Positions 47,491-58,730 of a DNA stretch of 64,000 nt are shown here, in pieces. The DNA lies in NCBI GenBank assembly GCA_031841125.1, contig CM063110.1:38331214-38395213 (forward strand). Direction: 5' to 3'. Positions within the stretch are counted from its first letter, which is position 1; each line of letters begins with the position of its first letter. The stretch comes from Acanthococcus lagerstroemiae (lineage: Eukaryota; Arthropoda; Insecta; Hemiptera; Eriococcidae). The translations under genes and the position numbers were made by a program. The notes below the pieces were generated by a model. It was given only the letters and a program-made list of their open reading frames with translations, had not been told where the DNA came from and made no database searches.

Positions 47491-49323
47491 TTTTTTCTTA
47501 GTTTTCAGTATTCCCATCGTCGAGGCTGCAAAAACAAATCCGCGAGCACTGAAAATAAGTTTTACGTGAACCAAAAGTCTATGTTGGAGAGAAATTACCT
47601 ACACTTCGTGATGTTTGACTGCACATAATAGTCAAACTTCGAGACGTGCAACTTTAATAAACTATATAGAAACTTTCCCATCTCGACGAAATATAATTAA
47701 TATACATTTTCTATCAACAGTCATAAACATTTGTATGTAGACGGACGGGAGAGAGAAAGAGAGATTTCCCAGATAGATCTGCTACATTAACCCCCTTCGT
47801 TGCGATATAATCAGCTCTAAGGAAGCGTGAAAGGTAAACACTAGAGTCGGAGGTGAACTTTTCACAAGGTCTCATCCTTTATTGAGTTTTTTTTTCCTCC
47901 TCGAAAACAGAGCGAAGAAAAGGCGATGCTCGTTCGCGTATAGGCTGTTGGCACCGGGCCCTGTATTCGCCGTAATGTAAATCACGCGCATTTGACGACC
48001 TTTTCGGCATAAGTAGCAGATACGTTCTCGGGAGGTCTTCCGGACCTGCGGCTGAAATATGCGCGTAAAAAAATCACGCCGTTTGCTTCTAAATTCGCAT
48101 ACACGTGACCGGAGGGTATAATCGAATGCGGTCGCAGGTAATGTAGTTCTGTATCCAACATGAATAATGATTATTAGCTTTCCGGTTAGGGGAAGAAATA
48201 TGAAAAAAAATAGTCTTCTTCGCCCTCACAGTTCGGCAGCATTCGATATGAATCCGATTTCATTTCTACTTTTTATTCCTTTTGTCCGGCTTTCTTTTTC
48301 ATCTTTTTTTTTTTTCTCCCCCAGATTTTATTATTTATTTATTCTAGAATGCAATTTTCCGAAACTGTTCGAGAAAAATTAAGTACGCCATTTTCACCGA
48401 AAAACATTTACGAATTTGAAAGCTTTATGATTTTTTTCTCTTTCTCTCGCGTTTTCGCAAAATAATTTACTGTGTGCGGTTTTCGCACGGTTAAAAACAT
48501 CGAATTTAGAGGTCTGTAATAACCATCTTGCTTTATGGATTGTAAACTGATTTATCAGAGTCCTTTTTTTCGATACCTCTCTCGCACATTCGCTCTTTCT
48601 ATCTCTCTCTGTAGCTCTTTTTCAGCAGCCTAAGTCATTTCAAAATTATACCGTTTTTATGGTCGCGTTTTATTTCAGGTACATTCGTTCTCAATTAACC
48701 GATAAGCTTCCCAGTTATGTAATGCGAATTCAATTTCCCCGATTCACCGGGGCCACAATTTTCGGGGGAGTGGGATTCTACAAGGCCAGTGTCTTAGAAC
48801 CACCACGCGTTGGAGGGTCCCTCTACAAAACAAATTTCAGATTTCTTCTTCTTTCTTCAGTCTTCTTGTTGTACAAAATAGGTTGAAAAAATTGATTCCA
48901 CCTAAAAAAAAGGCCTTAACATCCAGTTCTGAAACTAACAGGTATTAGGAAACTAGACTGAGAATGAAGCTGAGGTGTATTTGTGAAGGTTATACAGGAA
49001 GGCATTAATTACCGTGCAAGTAGTATCAAGGAGGCGGCTTGTACGAAAAATGGAAAAATTTTCGGTGTACTTAACAAAAAAATCAATGTTTACTGCGATT
49101 GCCGTTGATTATGACTTGAGATTTCCACCATTTATTTATTTTGTATCATAAGAAGAAAAAAAATATCCATTTGACAAACTAAATAATTTCATTATTCATC
49201 AAATCTCAGCCTTCAACAGCAAGAGTAGGCAAACATATCTTCATATACTCCTAGGTTATTATGACTGTTATTTTACGAACATTGAGATTTTCCCGGGGAG
49301 CCCCCCTTCCAATTTTGACATTA
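47491..49323. other. unassigned intergenic stretch
   Basis: The segment 47880-48130 is CpG-richer. Short frames (48167-48382 and 48659-48886) run through T-rich low-complexity sequence or show no motif. No element ends were recognised. Confidence 0.35.
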
Positions 49324-49580
49324 ATATGTCTAATGGCTTGTAACGCGAAAGAAAAAAATTTCGCAGAAAACGCTCCGCTGAAGAACGTTATGACTGTGAC
49401 GTAGTTGCATATTTTTCTTTATACGATCATTCGTTCCATCACGTTTCGACTGTTTGACACGAAGAACATCGAGAGACGCCGCGAATGGACGACTAAAGAA
49501 GGCATTGGAATGTGGGTATTGCGCGTTAACATGGTCACCTGGACGACTTATCCATGTAACAATGCCCTTCCATGCGGCGG
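49324..49580 (-). repeat. three-copy dispersed repeat, long copy
   Basis: It matches 55561-55800 over about 240 bp and 21831-21930 over about 100 bp. Shared blocks are GCAGAAAACG(C/T)TCCGC, (T/C)ATTCGTTCCATC(A/G)CGTTTTGAC-like, GGCATTGGAATGTG, and TATCCATGTAACAATG. On the minus strand, a frame containing SKRDGTNDR is open in this copy and in the 55.6-kb copy for about 60-70 codons. The family is unknown. Confidence 0.7.
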
Positions 49581-50456
49581 CTGTCCTTGTTTTCATTTTT
49601 CTAAATAATATAAGAGATTCGCACATTTTCAGGTTAATCAGATAAGGGGAACATGCACCACAGAACCCCTCTCCTTCGTGTGGAAAAATACACGAGGCTC
49701 TGACATGTTCATCGGAAAAAATATTCCATCATTCTTTAACAGCGTTGAAGATTAGTTCTTATAGATTTCGATAGACCATGAAGAAGCAAATCAAACATAA
49801 AATAGTTCGGCTCAAGGGTCGGAGCCAATGCTTCTAGGTTTAGAGGACAGGTGGCTCCAAAATTAGTGAAGGAAGTATTAAACATAAAATTACTCAAGAT
49901 ACTTAGAGATTGAAATGAAGATTTTCAACATCGCTGAATTTGATATTGATAGTCTATAGTTCTTACATTTAACTTCAGATAGCGAGTTTGAGTGTATTAA
50001 TGATATTGCATGCTGGGGTCATTTTCTAGAAACTGAGAATATTTTATTACTGGTGAATTTTGAACCCTAATTTCCGACATATATATTTTTAGGGAAGGGG
50101 GGGGGTATAGTTTGGGCTACACAATAATATCCGCAACAAATGCCACCAATCCACATCATCAGACAGGACAATATGGAGAAAGCATAGGGAGATGTCCATT
50201 GTCATAGATGTACGCATCTTGTAGGTATATACCTGTTATATTGACATGGATACCTCTATTGGCTGGCCCTCCTATCCTATTTCCAACCGACACCAATTCG
50301 AATGACACTGAACTTGATTCCAGTTTAGTTCAGGTAACCCTCCCTCTTGCCTTTATCGATTACTCCAACACCAGAAGAAAAGGAAGCGACAAGTTCTAAC
50401 TAGTCTGCCATTTCTAGGACCAAGAGTCTGATGCAATTCGTATTCCAATCACATAT
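49581..50456. other. unassigned intergenic stretch
   Basis: No element ends or protein motifs were recognised. A G-run lies near 50096-50105. Confidence 0.35.
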
Positions 50457-50738
50457 TGTGGCGAACGATCCTAAACATTCGAGATAAGCGAAGAAAGATC
50501 GACACGTTTCGAGCAGCAGAATATGTAGAAGTTCAATAACGAGAGCGATAAGGAGATTCGCCGATAACGCCTGGGTATAAAAAGGCCGCTGACCGTCGCC
50601 GTGTAGTCTAGTTTTATATGCGATAAACTGTGCGTTTTAAAAGCGATCTAGCTACTGTTTTCGTGCGTTTGTATTAGTGTGACATTAAAAGTTCTTAGTA
50701 CGTGTTTTCGTGCGTTTTCCGGTGCGAATCTCGTTACA
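50457..50738 (+). mobile_element. solo LTR, 282 bp
   Basis: It begins TGTGGCGAACGATCC and ends CTCGTTACA (TG...CA), flanked by ATAT on both sides (50453-50456 and 50739-50742). A 4-bp AT-rich duplication is common for Ty3/Gypsy-type elements in insects. TATAAAAAGG at 50576-50585 fits a U3 promoter, and GTCTAGTTT about 30 bp downstream may hold the transcription start. No primer-binding site, internal domain or second LTR is present, so it is most likely left by recombination between two LTRs. The strand is inferred from the TATA box. Confidence 0.75.
50576..50585 (+). promoter_or_regulatory. TATA box of the solo LTR
   Basis: TATAAAAAGG lies about 120 bp from the left edge of the 282-bp LTR, a usual place for the U3 core promoter. 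It may still be active, but only a short stop-containing region follows downstream. Confidence 0.6.
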
Positions 50739-51269
50739 ATATTAATATACGCGAATATACACTAATTTTAGTCCGATGTAACTAGATAAAGGCAAGGGGC
50801 AGGGGGATGATTGTGGTACACTCATCATCATACAGTAAGTACCCTGCACACGACATAGTTGGAAATCAACGTATTGAAACACGAGATTTCAACGGGTATA
50901 GTACACGAATTGCATACACAAGGTTTGCAGGGGAATCAAGGCACTTTTCTTGCGCTGTGACGTCGCTCAATTTAAAAATACACAGTGGACCTGCGCCAGC
51001 CGACTCATTTTCTACCTACTAGCATTTCCTTCGGCTACTGCGAAATGTTGCTAAAAGATTATTATGCGCACATTGTGAGTTCTGAAGAAGTGTGCACAGA
51101 CTTTTTGCGCACGGAGGCCCTCCTCGCCGACGAACACGAGCCATGCCGAAATGGTGGGTTAGAAATGCAGCAACGCTTTGCGTTTCTACTACAACATCAT
51201 TCCATCCGTAGTAGATGACAATGGCCGGTAGATAGCATATTAGAACAGCACCGGAATTTCTAAGACTTA

Positions 51270-51750
51270 TGGCCAACGACCCAGAAACCTTCATTTCGAT
51301 ATTTCACAGCCGTGCAACTGTCGCCAGTTTACAGCGTAGAATATTCATATTGGGGCCTAAATCGGGGATGGATCAAGTACTACCACTTGACACGATGTTC
51401 GGATTCAGCGAAGCAAAAAACAAACAATTTCGATTGGTTTTTGAGATCTGTTCTTCAGAAGGAGAGCAGTTGATGGACCCCAACCTCTGTTTGGCTCTGA
51501 ACGGATTTTCTGATTCTTCAAGAACCAGGATTTTATCATTTCAAAATTCTGTTTGACTCTTTCCTCAGTAGCATACATTAAACAAGCATGGTGTATCATA
51601 GAATAAGGATATTTTCGATTGTTCTGAGATTTCGATTATACAACTCGTTTTACATTTGATTTCCAACGGAAAAAAAGCAAAGAAAAAGGTCAGTTATCAG
51701 AAATCTGAATTATGCCCCCTTATGATTCCCTTTCCGGTGCCTCTGTTGTC
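51270..51750. repeat. old dispersed repeat, copy 2 (pair with 47.0 kb)
   Basis: It aligns with 46960-47490 over its length, ending with the shared TTCCCTTTCCGGTGCCTCTG segment. A 95-codon frame (51269-51556) runs through it, but the partner copy has a stop at the equivalent place and substitutions show no third-position bias. Confidence 0.6.
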
Positions 51751-52846
51751 AGCTAATTAACACACGCATGTAACAATGACTGCGCGATAAGGTCCTCTAA
51801 CGAGTGATTATTCTAGTCGCAATAACTCATTCCTTACAGTTATACACTGTTTTCGAACTCAGCAACTTCTCTACCCGACTAATGAAATATTACAGATTCC
51901 CATTTTGTATTCCGTTACGCGAAAGGTGCGGGGACAGTCCCGCATTCAACTCGCGACCAAAAAAAAGGGGGGAATCACCGCCGTTGCTAAAGGTTATAGG
52001 ACCTGAAGTTGCAAACGCGGCAGCGGGTATGAAAAAAGAGGCTGTAAAGAAAAAGGAAATAAAGGCAATTATCACACCCTCTTGAAATGAGACTATAACG
52101 TTTAATATCTTCGTCGTTAGGACGTAATTAGAGACACGCTGATATCTGCTGTGCGGTATAGCACGATAATTCAAACTGCATAATGTACTCGGAGATACAC
52201 AAAAAACAATTTGGAAACGACATCCGTGGCCGGGGTAATGTAATTCAGAACTGAAACGGTGACCACCGATGGTAATATTTGCTGGGTGAAGCCAAAAGCA
52301 GAGACAGAGTAGGAAAAAACAAGATACGTGAATAATAAATGCGGATGAGGGATGAGGTTCACGAGGTCTACACAAATGCTGATGTGACGTTTTTTTCTTA
52401 TGCACGGTGCCGAAGCAAAATGTCGTTTTACATCATTTTACATTCGTATGAAGTAAACATAATGCATACATATACGCGAGTTGCCTAACCTCTACCGGGT
52501 AAGTGAAAATATTGCTTCGCGTGGATTGCGAAATAGGGACGGAGTGGGACTAAAAAAAGGCCACCGGGAAAATTGGTTACTCCGGCCAGTTTTGTAACAA
52601 CTCCAGGCCACCTCTTTAACCCTCCTCCTATGCCCTAAACTTTTTTCATTCTAATTTTATAATAGGTAGGTATATATAATTTATGAATTTTAAAGGTTCC
52701 TTTTGACGGAATTGAAAGCACGAGCAGATTGACGTCTGATAAATCAGTTGTACTAGTAGTTAGGGGGGGGGGGGGGAAACTGAGTTCAAATTATCAAAAG
52801 CCGAAGATCTCTCTCTTTAAAGATACTTAAGAACAATTTGGCTTCG
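51751..52846. other. unassigned intergenic stretch
   Basis: A 171-codon frame on the minus strand (51890-52405) and a 93-codon frame on the plus strand (51804-52085) overlap; neither shows a motif. A G-run lies at about 52763-52777. Confidence 0.35.
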
Positions 52847-54077
52847 GGGACATTTTTCCGAACAACTTTTTCCTAATACCTTTTTCCTATAAAACGTTTG
52901 TTCCCAGAGTAAAATTTTTCTAACACACTTTTTTTCCTAATACCTTTTTTCCCTAATTATACGTTCAATAAAGTCCTCCCTAATTATACGTTCAATAAAG
53001 TCCTAACGGACAAATTTCCTAAAAATTTCTTTCCTAACGAAGTAATTCCGAAAAGAATTTTTTCGTAACAATTTCTAATGAATGAATGTCCGCTAAAATA
53101 GCCTGGATACACAAATTTACTTTCCTAAGTAACAAACTCGATATTTCCTTCTTCTTTCTTTTACGTATTCGAGGACTACTCCATCACGTCGTCATTATTC
53201 GCCTAAACTCGCTTACAGCGCCCAATCCCCCTAAAAAATTCCTTAACATTGTGCAGATCTGTTAAACCCTCGGCCACCGAACGGATAATCTTCCCTTCAT
53301 GTTCATCATGCCAGCTGAAATAGCCGAAGAGTGCAGAGTGAGGATTCGCAAGAGTAATACAACAACACGGATTACACGCACCGGCTAGTGGCTTTGGCCT
53401 TCGTTCCCGTTCCTGATGTACTACGCGCATTCAATCTGTTACATGCAGCTTGTCCTCAGTCCCAACACAAAATAAAGTGTACGATTACTTCAAGACCACC
53501 TACATTACCGGACGAACGTGAAGAGGCTCGCACAGAGCTGTTCAACCGAGATATCCTCCTCCACTTTGGAACCAGTATGCCACCGCCTTGATAAAGTCGC
53601 ACCGAACTAGCAACAGCAACATAAGCGAGGGGTGGCATAACTGGTTCAGGCAGATTGTTGCAAAAGACCATCCTGATCTGTACACCGCTCTGCTAGCGTT
53701 CCAAAAGGAGCAAGACTATACAAAAATTTGTAAAGCAGCATTGGCGTTAGGGAAAGTTGTAAAAGCAAAACCACCGAAGAAATGGAGGGAGGTTCAAGAA
53801 CGTCCACAGAACACTGCGACTGATTATCAAAATATGCCTGTTATGAAGTATTTGAGTTTTGCAGCTAATAATGTTAATATTTCGTAATTTGTAGAACTTT
53901 TCAAGAAAATACACCTTTCGGCCTAGGAAAAACAGTGTTAAAAAAAAATGTCTAGGAAAAAAGACTTTTAGAAAAAAAAAAATCCCAGACAAAATTATTA
54001 GGAAACATTTTTATTGGGGAAAAAAGCTCCTAGGAAAAAAAGTTTTAGGACTTTTTTCAATTAGGCAGAATGTCCTA
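52847..54077 (+). mobile_element. MULE-type element remnant with repetitive ends
   Basis: The left region (52847-53110) repeats TTTTTCCTAATACC-like words. The right region (53900-54077) repeats the complement, CTAGGAAAAAA/TTAGGAAAC. The ends GGGGACATTTTTCCG and CAGAATGTCCTA are inverted relative to each other with mismatches. Between them lies a MULE transposase pseudogene. I found no clear 9-bp duplication, so the borders are approximate. A 32-bp direct repeat around CCCTAATTATACGTTCAATA occurs twice near 52955-53005. Confidence 0.65.
53330..53887 (+). pseudogene. MULE transposase C-terminal remnant
   Basis: One frame (from 53388) gives ALAFVPVPDVLRAFNLL. Another, open from about 53545 to the stop at 53885, gives YPPPLWNQYATAL, then HRTSNSNISEGWHNWF and HPDLYTALLAFQKEQ. 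ALAFVP..DV..AF and the FP..WN.Y...R.(S/T)N..EGWH block are characteristic of animal MULE transposases, often in proteins with FLYWCH zinc fingers. The DDE catalytic core upstream is missing, and at least one frameshift separates the pieces. No intact protein is possible. Confidence 0.8.
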
Positions 54078-54118
54078 CGATCCCAGAGGTTACGAAATTC
54101 CGGAGGAAAAAGGCATAT

Positions 54119-54346
54119 TATACTCTGTTCGCAAACAGAAAGGGTCAATGTAAACAAAGACACAAACACTAACACGTGCACACAAGTGCAGAACGTAATT
54201 CCCTATAAGATGATAACACTAACATACAGGTACATCATACATGCACACAACAATCGAATACTTACACGTACACACTTCACACTGTGGATACCGCGAGTTC
54301 CATAACGTTCGTTTACATTGACCCTTTCTATTTGCGAACAGAGTAT
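54119..54346. mobile_element. inverted-repeat MITE, 7/8 flanking repeat
   Basis: The left arm, TATACTCTGTTCGCAAACAG followed by AAAGGGTCAATGTAAAC, is the reverse complement (one base difference plus one end base) of GTTTACATTGACCCTTTC and onward to CGAACAGAGTATA. AGGCATAT (54111-54118) and AGGCATGT (54347-54354) flank it. Arms are about 37 bp; the centre is CA-rich. The superfamily is uncertain (hAT or Mutator-like). Confidence 0.8.
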
Positions 54347-55560
54347 AGGCATGTCTGATGAAATTAAGTTTAGAAAATCGGAGCCAAAGGACTGCAAAAA
54401 GTACCTGTATGATAGAAAATGCTATGTTTCTAAATAGTAAAAACCCTCTGTGACCTGAGATATTCTAATTAACACTAGATGAAAGGGGGGAAATGAAAAT
54501 AGGTTTACAACATACTCGGGCCTTATAATAGATAATTGAATTCAAGAACATTTTGGAAAAGATTTATCAAATATATTATTTTTGCACATCTTAGATAAGA
54601 TTTTTAGAATTAAGAATAACGAAGTTCTTTGAAACAGTCTACTGGTTTCTCCCACAATTATCAATAATAATTGTATCTATGTCCTCCTACTTACTCTTAA
54701 GAATCCTCTTTTCAACCGCATGAATGATTCTAAGTGCTTTCTGAGTCTACTTCTTGGCGGGTTCGTCCAAAAAATCTAGGAGTAGAGCCGTAGGTTTGAA
54801 TTGAATGAAAAGTACACCTTTAGAATCAGCCAAAATAGTTTTTTCCTGTTTCCCCCCCCCCATTTTTCAAAACTCAACATTTATAAGAAAATAGATTTTT
54901 TTAGATTCCAGTTTTTTATACCTCAATTTCAATTATGTCTAAACAATTCGATTGTAAACTTAATAAACAATTTTTTGATCATTTTAACTTTTTTTTATTT
55001 ATTTTAATGTTTGATATTTTATCTATCTTCCTTCTTCTGATACATGTTAGTGGCCGCAGCCTCATCGTTTGTGGCGGGGTGGTTTTAAGCAATAAACAGT
55101 TTCCTGAAAAATGTTTGAGTAGAGGCATAGGTAAGTTGAATTTGAAATACATATTTGGAAACAGTGCTAAAATCAAAAGTTCCTTTTTTTCTTCTTCTTT
55201 TTTTCTCTAAAAAAATAACATTTTTGGATAGTAAACAAATTTTTTTTACATCCAAGTTTTTTATTTCTATCATTATTATTTTTTTATATGCTTCAATTTC
55301 AATGACCTTTCAATACCTTGATTATTAACTAATAAATACTTCTATTTGTTGTCAACATTTTAAAAATTTCATTTACTTTTCTACTTTCGATAAATATTAA
55401 TGGCGACAACCTCGTCATTCTTGGCGAGATAGTATTGGACAATAAACAGTTTCCCGAAAAATTCTCGAGTAGAGCCATAGGCTAAAAAGTGAATTTGAAA
55501 AATATGATTGGATACAGCACTACTATCAAACCTATGTACAAGAGATTTTGAAATGAATAG

Positions 55561-55800
55561 GTATGTCTAGAAAAATTCTGCAGAAAACGTTCCGCAGAAA
55601 AACGTTACCATCATGATGTACTTGCGCATTCCTCTTTACGCGGTCATTCGTTCCATCGCGTTTTGACGGGCCGACATAGAGAATGCCGAGCGAAGCCAAG
55701 AATGAACGACTAGAGAAGACATTGGAATGTGAGTAAGCGCGTTAACGCGGTCGCCTGCATGACATATCCATGTAACAATGTCCTTTCATGCAGCGGTCGG
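55561..55800 (-). repeat. three-copy dispersed repeat, copy 3
   Basis: It matches 49324-49580 along its length: GAAAACGTTCCGCAG, CATTCGTTCCATCGCGTTTTG, AGACATTGGAATGTGAG and TATCCATGTAACAATG. It lies inside the 270-370-bp tandem array. Compared with 49.3 kb it has a 1-nt deletion near the GTTAACGCG site. Confidence 0.7.
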
Positions 55801-55944
55801 GCTCCTTTTCTCTTTCCAAAATCAACATTTTTGGGCTAACAGAATTTTTTTGATAACAACCTTTTAACACCTCAATTTAAACGACCTCTTCAAAATTTGA
55901 CAGAGAACTTATAAACATTTTTTCTATTTAATTTAATCTACTTT

Positions 55945-57185
55945 TTTTTATTTTTATTTATTATTTATTATTTATTTATTTATTTATTTATTAAATAAAT
56001 TGACATTCTATTGCAGTTATGCCTACTGTATGACGTGGAGAACCACTTTTTGCTTACCGCTTGTCGGTGTTCTCCATGCCATGCACAATTACCATGTACA
56101 TAGTGTTCTGCCTTATTACTACGATTAGGCTAAGTAATTCAACTATTATATTTTTCTTTCTTTTTCATAACTTCGTTGACATATTCCATGGATGTTAGTG
56201 TGCTGTTGCGATTTTCAAACCAATTTTAACTTATTTTTTCTATTTTGTACTTTTTCCTGGTTTCCTGGAAAACGGGGCAGTCCAAGAAGGTGTGATCTGG
56301 GGCGTCTATTGTATTAAAAAAAATAATTTTTTTGCAGTTTATACAGGTGTCTTCTTCTGTTATTTGTACTTTTTTAAATATTCGCAAAAGTTTCCGTGAC
56401 TTGTTAGGAATTGTGTTAGATAGAAGTTAGGTTTTAATGCTTTGTTTTTGAGTCTTTCTTCAATGTTGGGTATTAGTTTATAGGTTCTTCTGCCAGTTTC
56501 ATCAGTGTTGTATACTTCTTGCCAGAGTTTAATATATTTGGTTTTGGTCTCATTGATGCTTTCTTTCTTTTGGGTTTCAGTGAGGTGAGCTGATTTTATG
56601 GTTTTAATTTCATTACTCCTTTGTATCTGTAGATCGATTGGTAATATTACTGCTCTTACATTTGTGGGAGTGTATGAGACTGTTCTGTATGCTGCTATGA
56701 CCCCTAATAGTATTTTTCTTTGTTCTCTCCTGATTTATTTTCTGTTTTTTTTTGTTTGTGTTTTTTTTTTTGCTTAATTTTGGGTAGTAAATGTTGCTGC
56801 CGTACTCTATTATTGATCTGAATAGCGCGAAATATAGAATTTTCCTGTCTATGTATTGTAGGCCAAAAGTGTTGTTGTACAGAGCAGTTATTCTGCAATA
56901 GTATATCTTGATTTTTTCTAGTACATATATAGTTGATGTGGCTGTTAAAGTTAAGGTTCTCATCTATGATTATACACAGGTATTTCATTTCTTTACTGAG
57001 ATGTATGTGTTCATCTTCCAGTTTTAGTTTTTGTTCTATGACTTGTTTTAGGTGTTCTTTATTGTGTTTTTTCGTTACTAGAATGCTACTTGTTTTTTGT
57101 GAGTTTAGTTCCAGACCTAGTTGTTTTAATGTGTTATTTATTGTCTTGATTGTATTGTTTATCTTATGAGAAATGTTAGCAGTGA
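55945..57185 (-). pseudogene. LINE C-terminal half with (AATA)n tail
   Basis: On the minus strand, from about 57180 down, LKQLGLELNSQKTSSILV is followed by EMKYLCIIIDENLNFNSHINY and then ILYFALFRSIIEYGSNIYYP; these are the end of the reverse transcriptase. After a frameshift in an A-rich part (about 56730-56780) come AYRTVSYTP, TYKLIPNIEERL, FYLTQFLTSHGNF and the Cys/His tail TCINC...DHTFLDCP. The tail and GHGxF block are typical of R1/Jockey-like LINEs. It ends in (AATA)n at about 55950-55998. It is 5'-truncated after the catalytic motifs and frameshifted, so it is dead. Confidence 0.85.
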
Positions 57186-57860
57186 AAGCTTCATTGTTCT
57201 AGGCGGGAATGGTACTGGACATTAACAGTTGCCAGAAGATTTTTTTAATAAAGCCGTAGGTTAAAGCTGAATTTGAAGAACATAAATATTCACATACAGT
57301 AAGTACCATTATTTATATTAAAATCTATTTATTTATTTTTTCAAAAATCAACATTTTTGGGCGAACAAAATTTTTTATTTTTCAGTTTTTTTTTTATACC
57401 TCGGTTTCAATGATCCCTCTAAAATTCAACTGTAAACTTACAAAATTTACTTATTTATTATTGTTTTTGAAATTTTATCTTCTTTTGCGACTTGTTGAAG
57501 GCGAGCGCTTCGTCATTCTTGATGAAGGCGGCCTTAGACAACAAGCAGATTCCTAAAAAAGTTTTAAATACCGACATAGATTAAAGCTGAATTTAAAATA
57601 CCCGCTCAGAATTAGCCTCAAAAACTTAACCCAAAATTTTGTTCCGGAAACCGAAAAATTTTTTAAGCTTTTGTACTTCCCAATCTCAAAAATCTCCTAA
57701 GGATCAAAGTTCAAACTAGGGATCAATTTTTTTATTGAAAATATTTAGAATCTCATCTACTTTCAAGACACGTTACAGGCAAGATCTTCATCGTTCCTCG
57801 ACAGTAAGCAGTTCCCTGACAAACTCTTATATAAATCCGATATCGACTTCAAAGCCGATG

Positions 57861-58730
57861 AGTACCCTGTTAATATTTTTCAAAAAATCTACCAAAAATC
57901 AAATAATAATTATAGACATAAAGAAAAGAAGAGGGAATTGTCAGTCTAATTCCCAAAATGTCTGAAATAAAGCACATCTACAAGACCACAGCCAGTAAAT
58001 ACGGTTTGGCCCCCTCTCGTACATTCAACAGAAATCAAAAGCAGTAATTTTTCTGTCCGTTTACCTTCGCAGGTAGAAGAGTAAAAGAGAAAAAATTAAG
58101 TAACGGAGACTTTTAGATCGAAACTAATATACTCGAATTGAAAATCAAGGAGAAGATACTCGTCCGCTATATTTGTTGGTTCCAAAAGTTGAATTAGTTC
58201 TATTTCCGGGTGGTCGGTATAAAGTTTTCCGTTTCCGACTTGAAAATATGCCTATTCTAGTAGACCAATTTGGATTGCATTCTTCGGGCTTGTGCTACGC
58301 GCTTTGAGATTGGAATCGTAGATTTCTAATAAAAGTGCGAGCGAGGAATATTGGACGTCCATCCGGATATATTCGAGCAGTACGAAATTCGAAATTCCAC
58401 ATAATAGGGTTTTTGAACACGATTTGGCCCAGCCGTAGGATAGAAAGCAGATATTATACTGACAATACATCGTAACATGTTTTATTCGACTGATGATGAC
58501 GGACAAAAAACGCGAACGGTACGACGATGTAAAAAATGATGACTCCAGATTAACTTGGATTTTAGTGGCTGAATGATGGTAGAAGTCGTTAGAAAAGGTT
58601 TTACAGTAATGCTTTGTTGGTACGGGAGTACAGGGTGTTCCGCAAAACCTGTTAAATATTTTAAGGGGTTGCAGCACGCAAGTTGGTCTGTGTAATATAA
58701 GTTGCATACCTATATCGTGTAAGGACCAGG
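57861..58730. other. unassigned stretch
   Basis: The last array unit's frame continues to about 57948. A 30-codon frame starts at 57959, too short to judge. The large minus-strand frame covering 58252-59163 is antisense to the LINE for most of its right half and is not a gene. Confidence 0.4.

Larger units (their letters stand above)
54745..57860. repeat. degenerate 270-370-bp tandem array with insertions
   Basis: A block like CCTCGTCATTCTTGGCGAGA, followed by GACAATAAACAGTTTCC and then GAGTAGAGCCATAGG and TGAATTTGAAA, recurs near 54755, 55037, 55407, 57193, 57507 and 57777. Between blocks are T-rich segments with CTCAATTTCAATGACC. The array is split by a dispersed repeat (55561-55800) and a LINE (about 55945-57185). 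In two units one frame reads DNKQFPEKF/SNKQFPEKC, but others are frameshifted or hold stops. Confidence 0.7.

Noticed and set aside
46911..51556. Open frames 46911-47093 and 51269-51556 as a conserved gene pair
   Set aside because: They lie in homologous repeats but mostly in different frames; substitutions between copies are even over codon positions and one copy has stops in the shared frame.
51890..52405. 171-codon minus-strand frame
   Set aside because: No motif, overlaps a plus-strand frame, and has no neighbouring exon signals that I can support.
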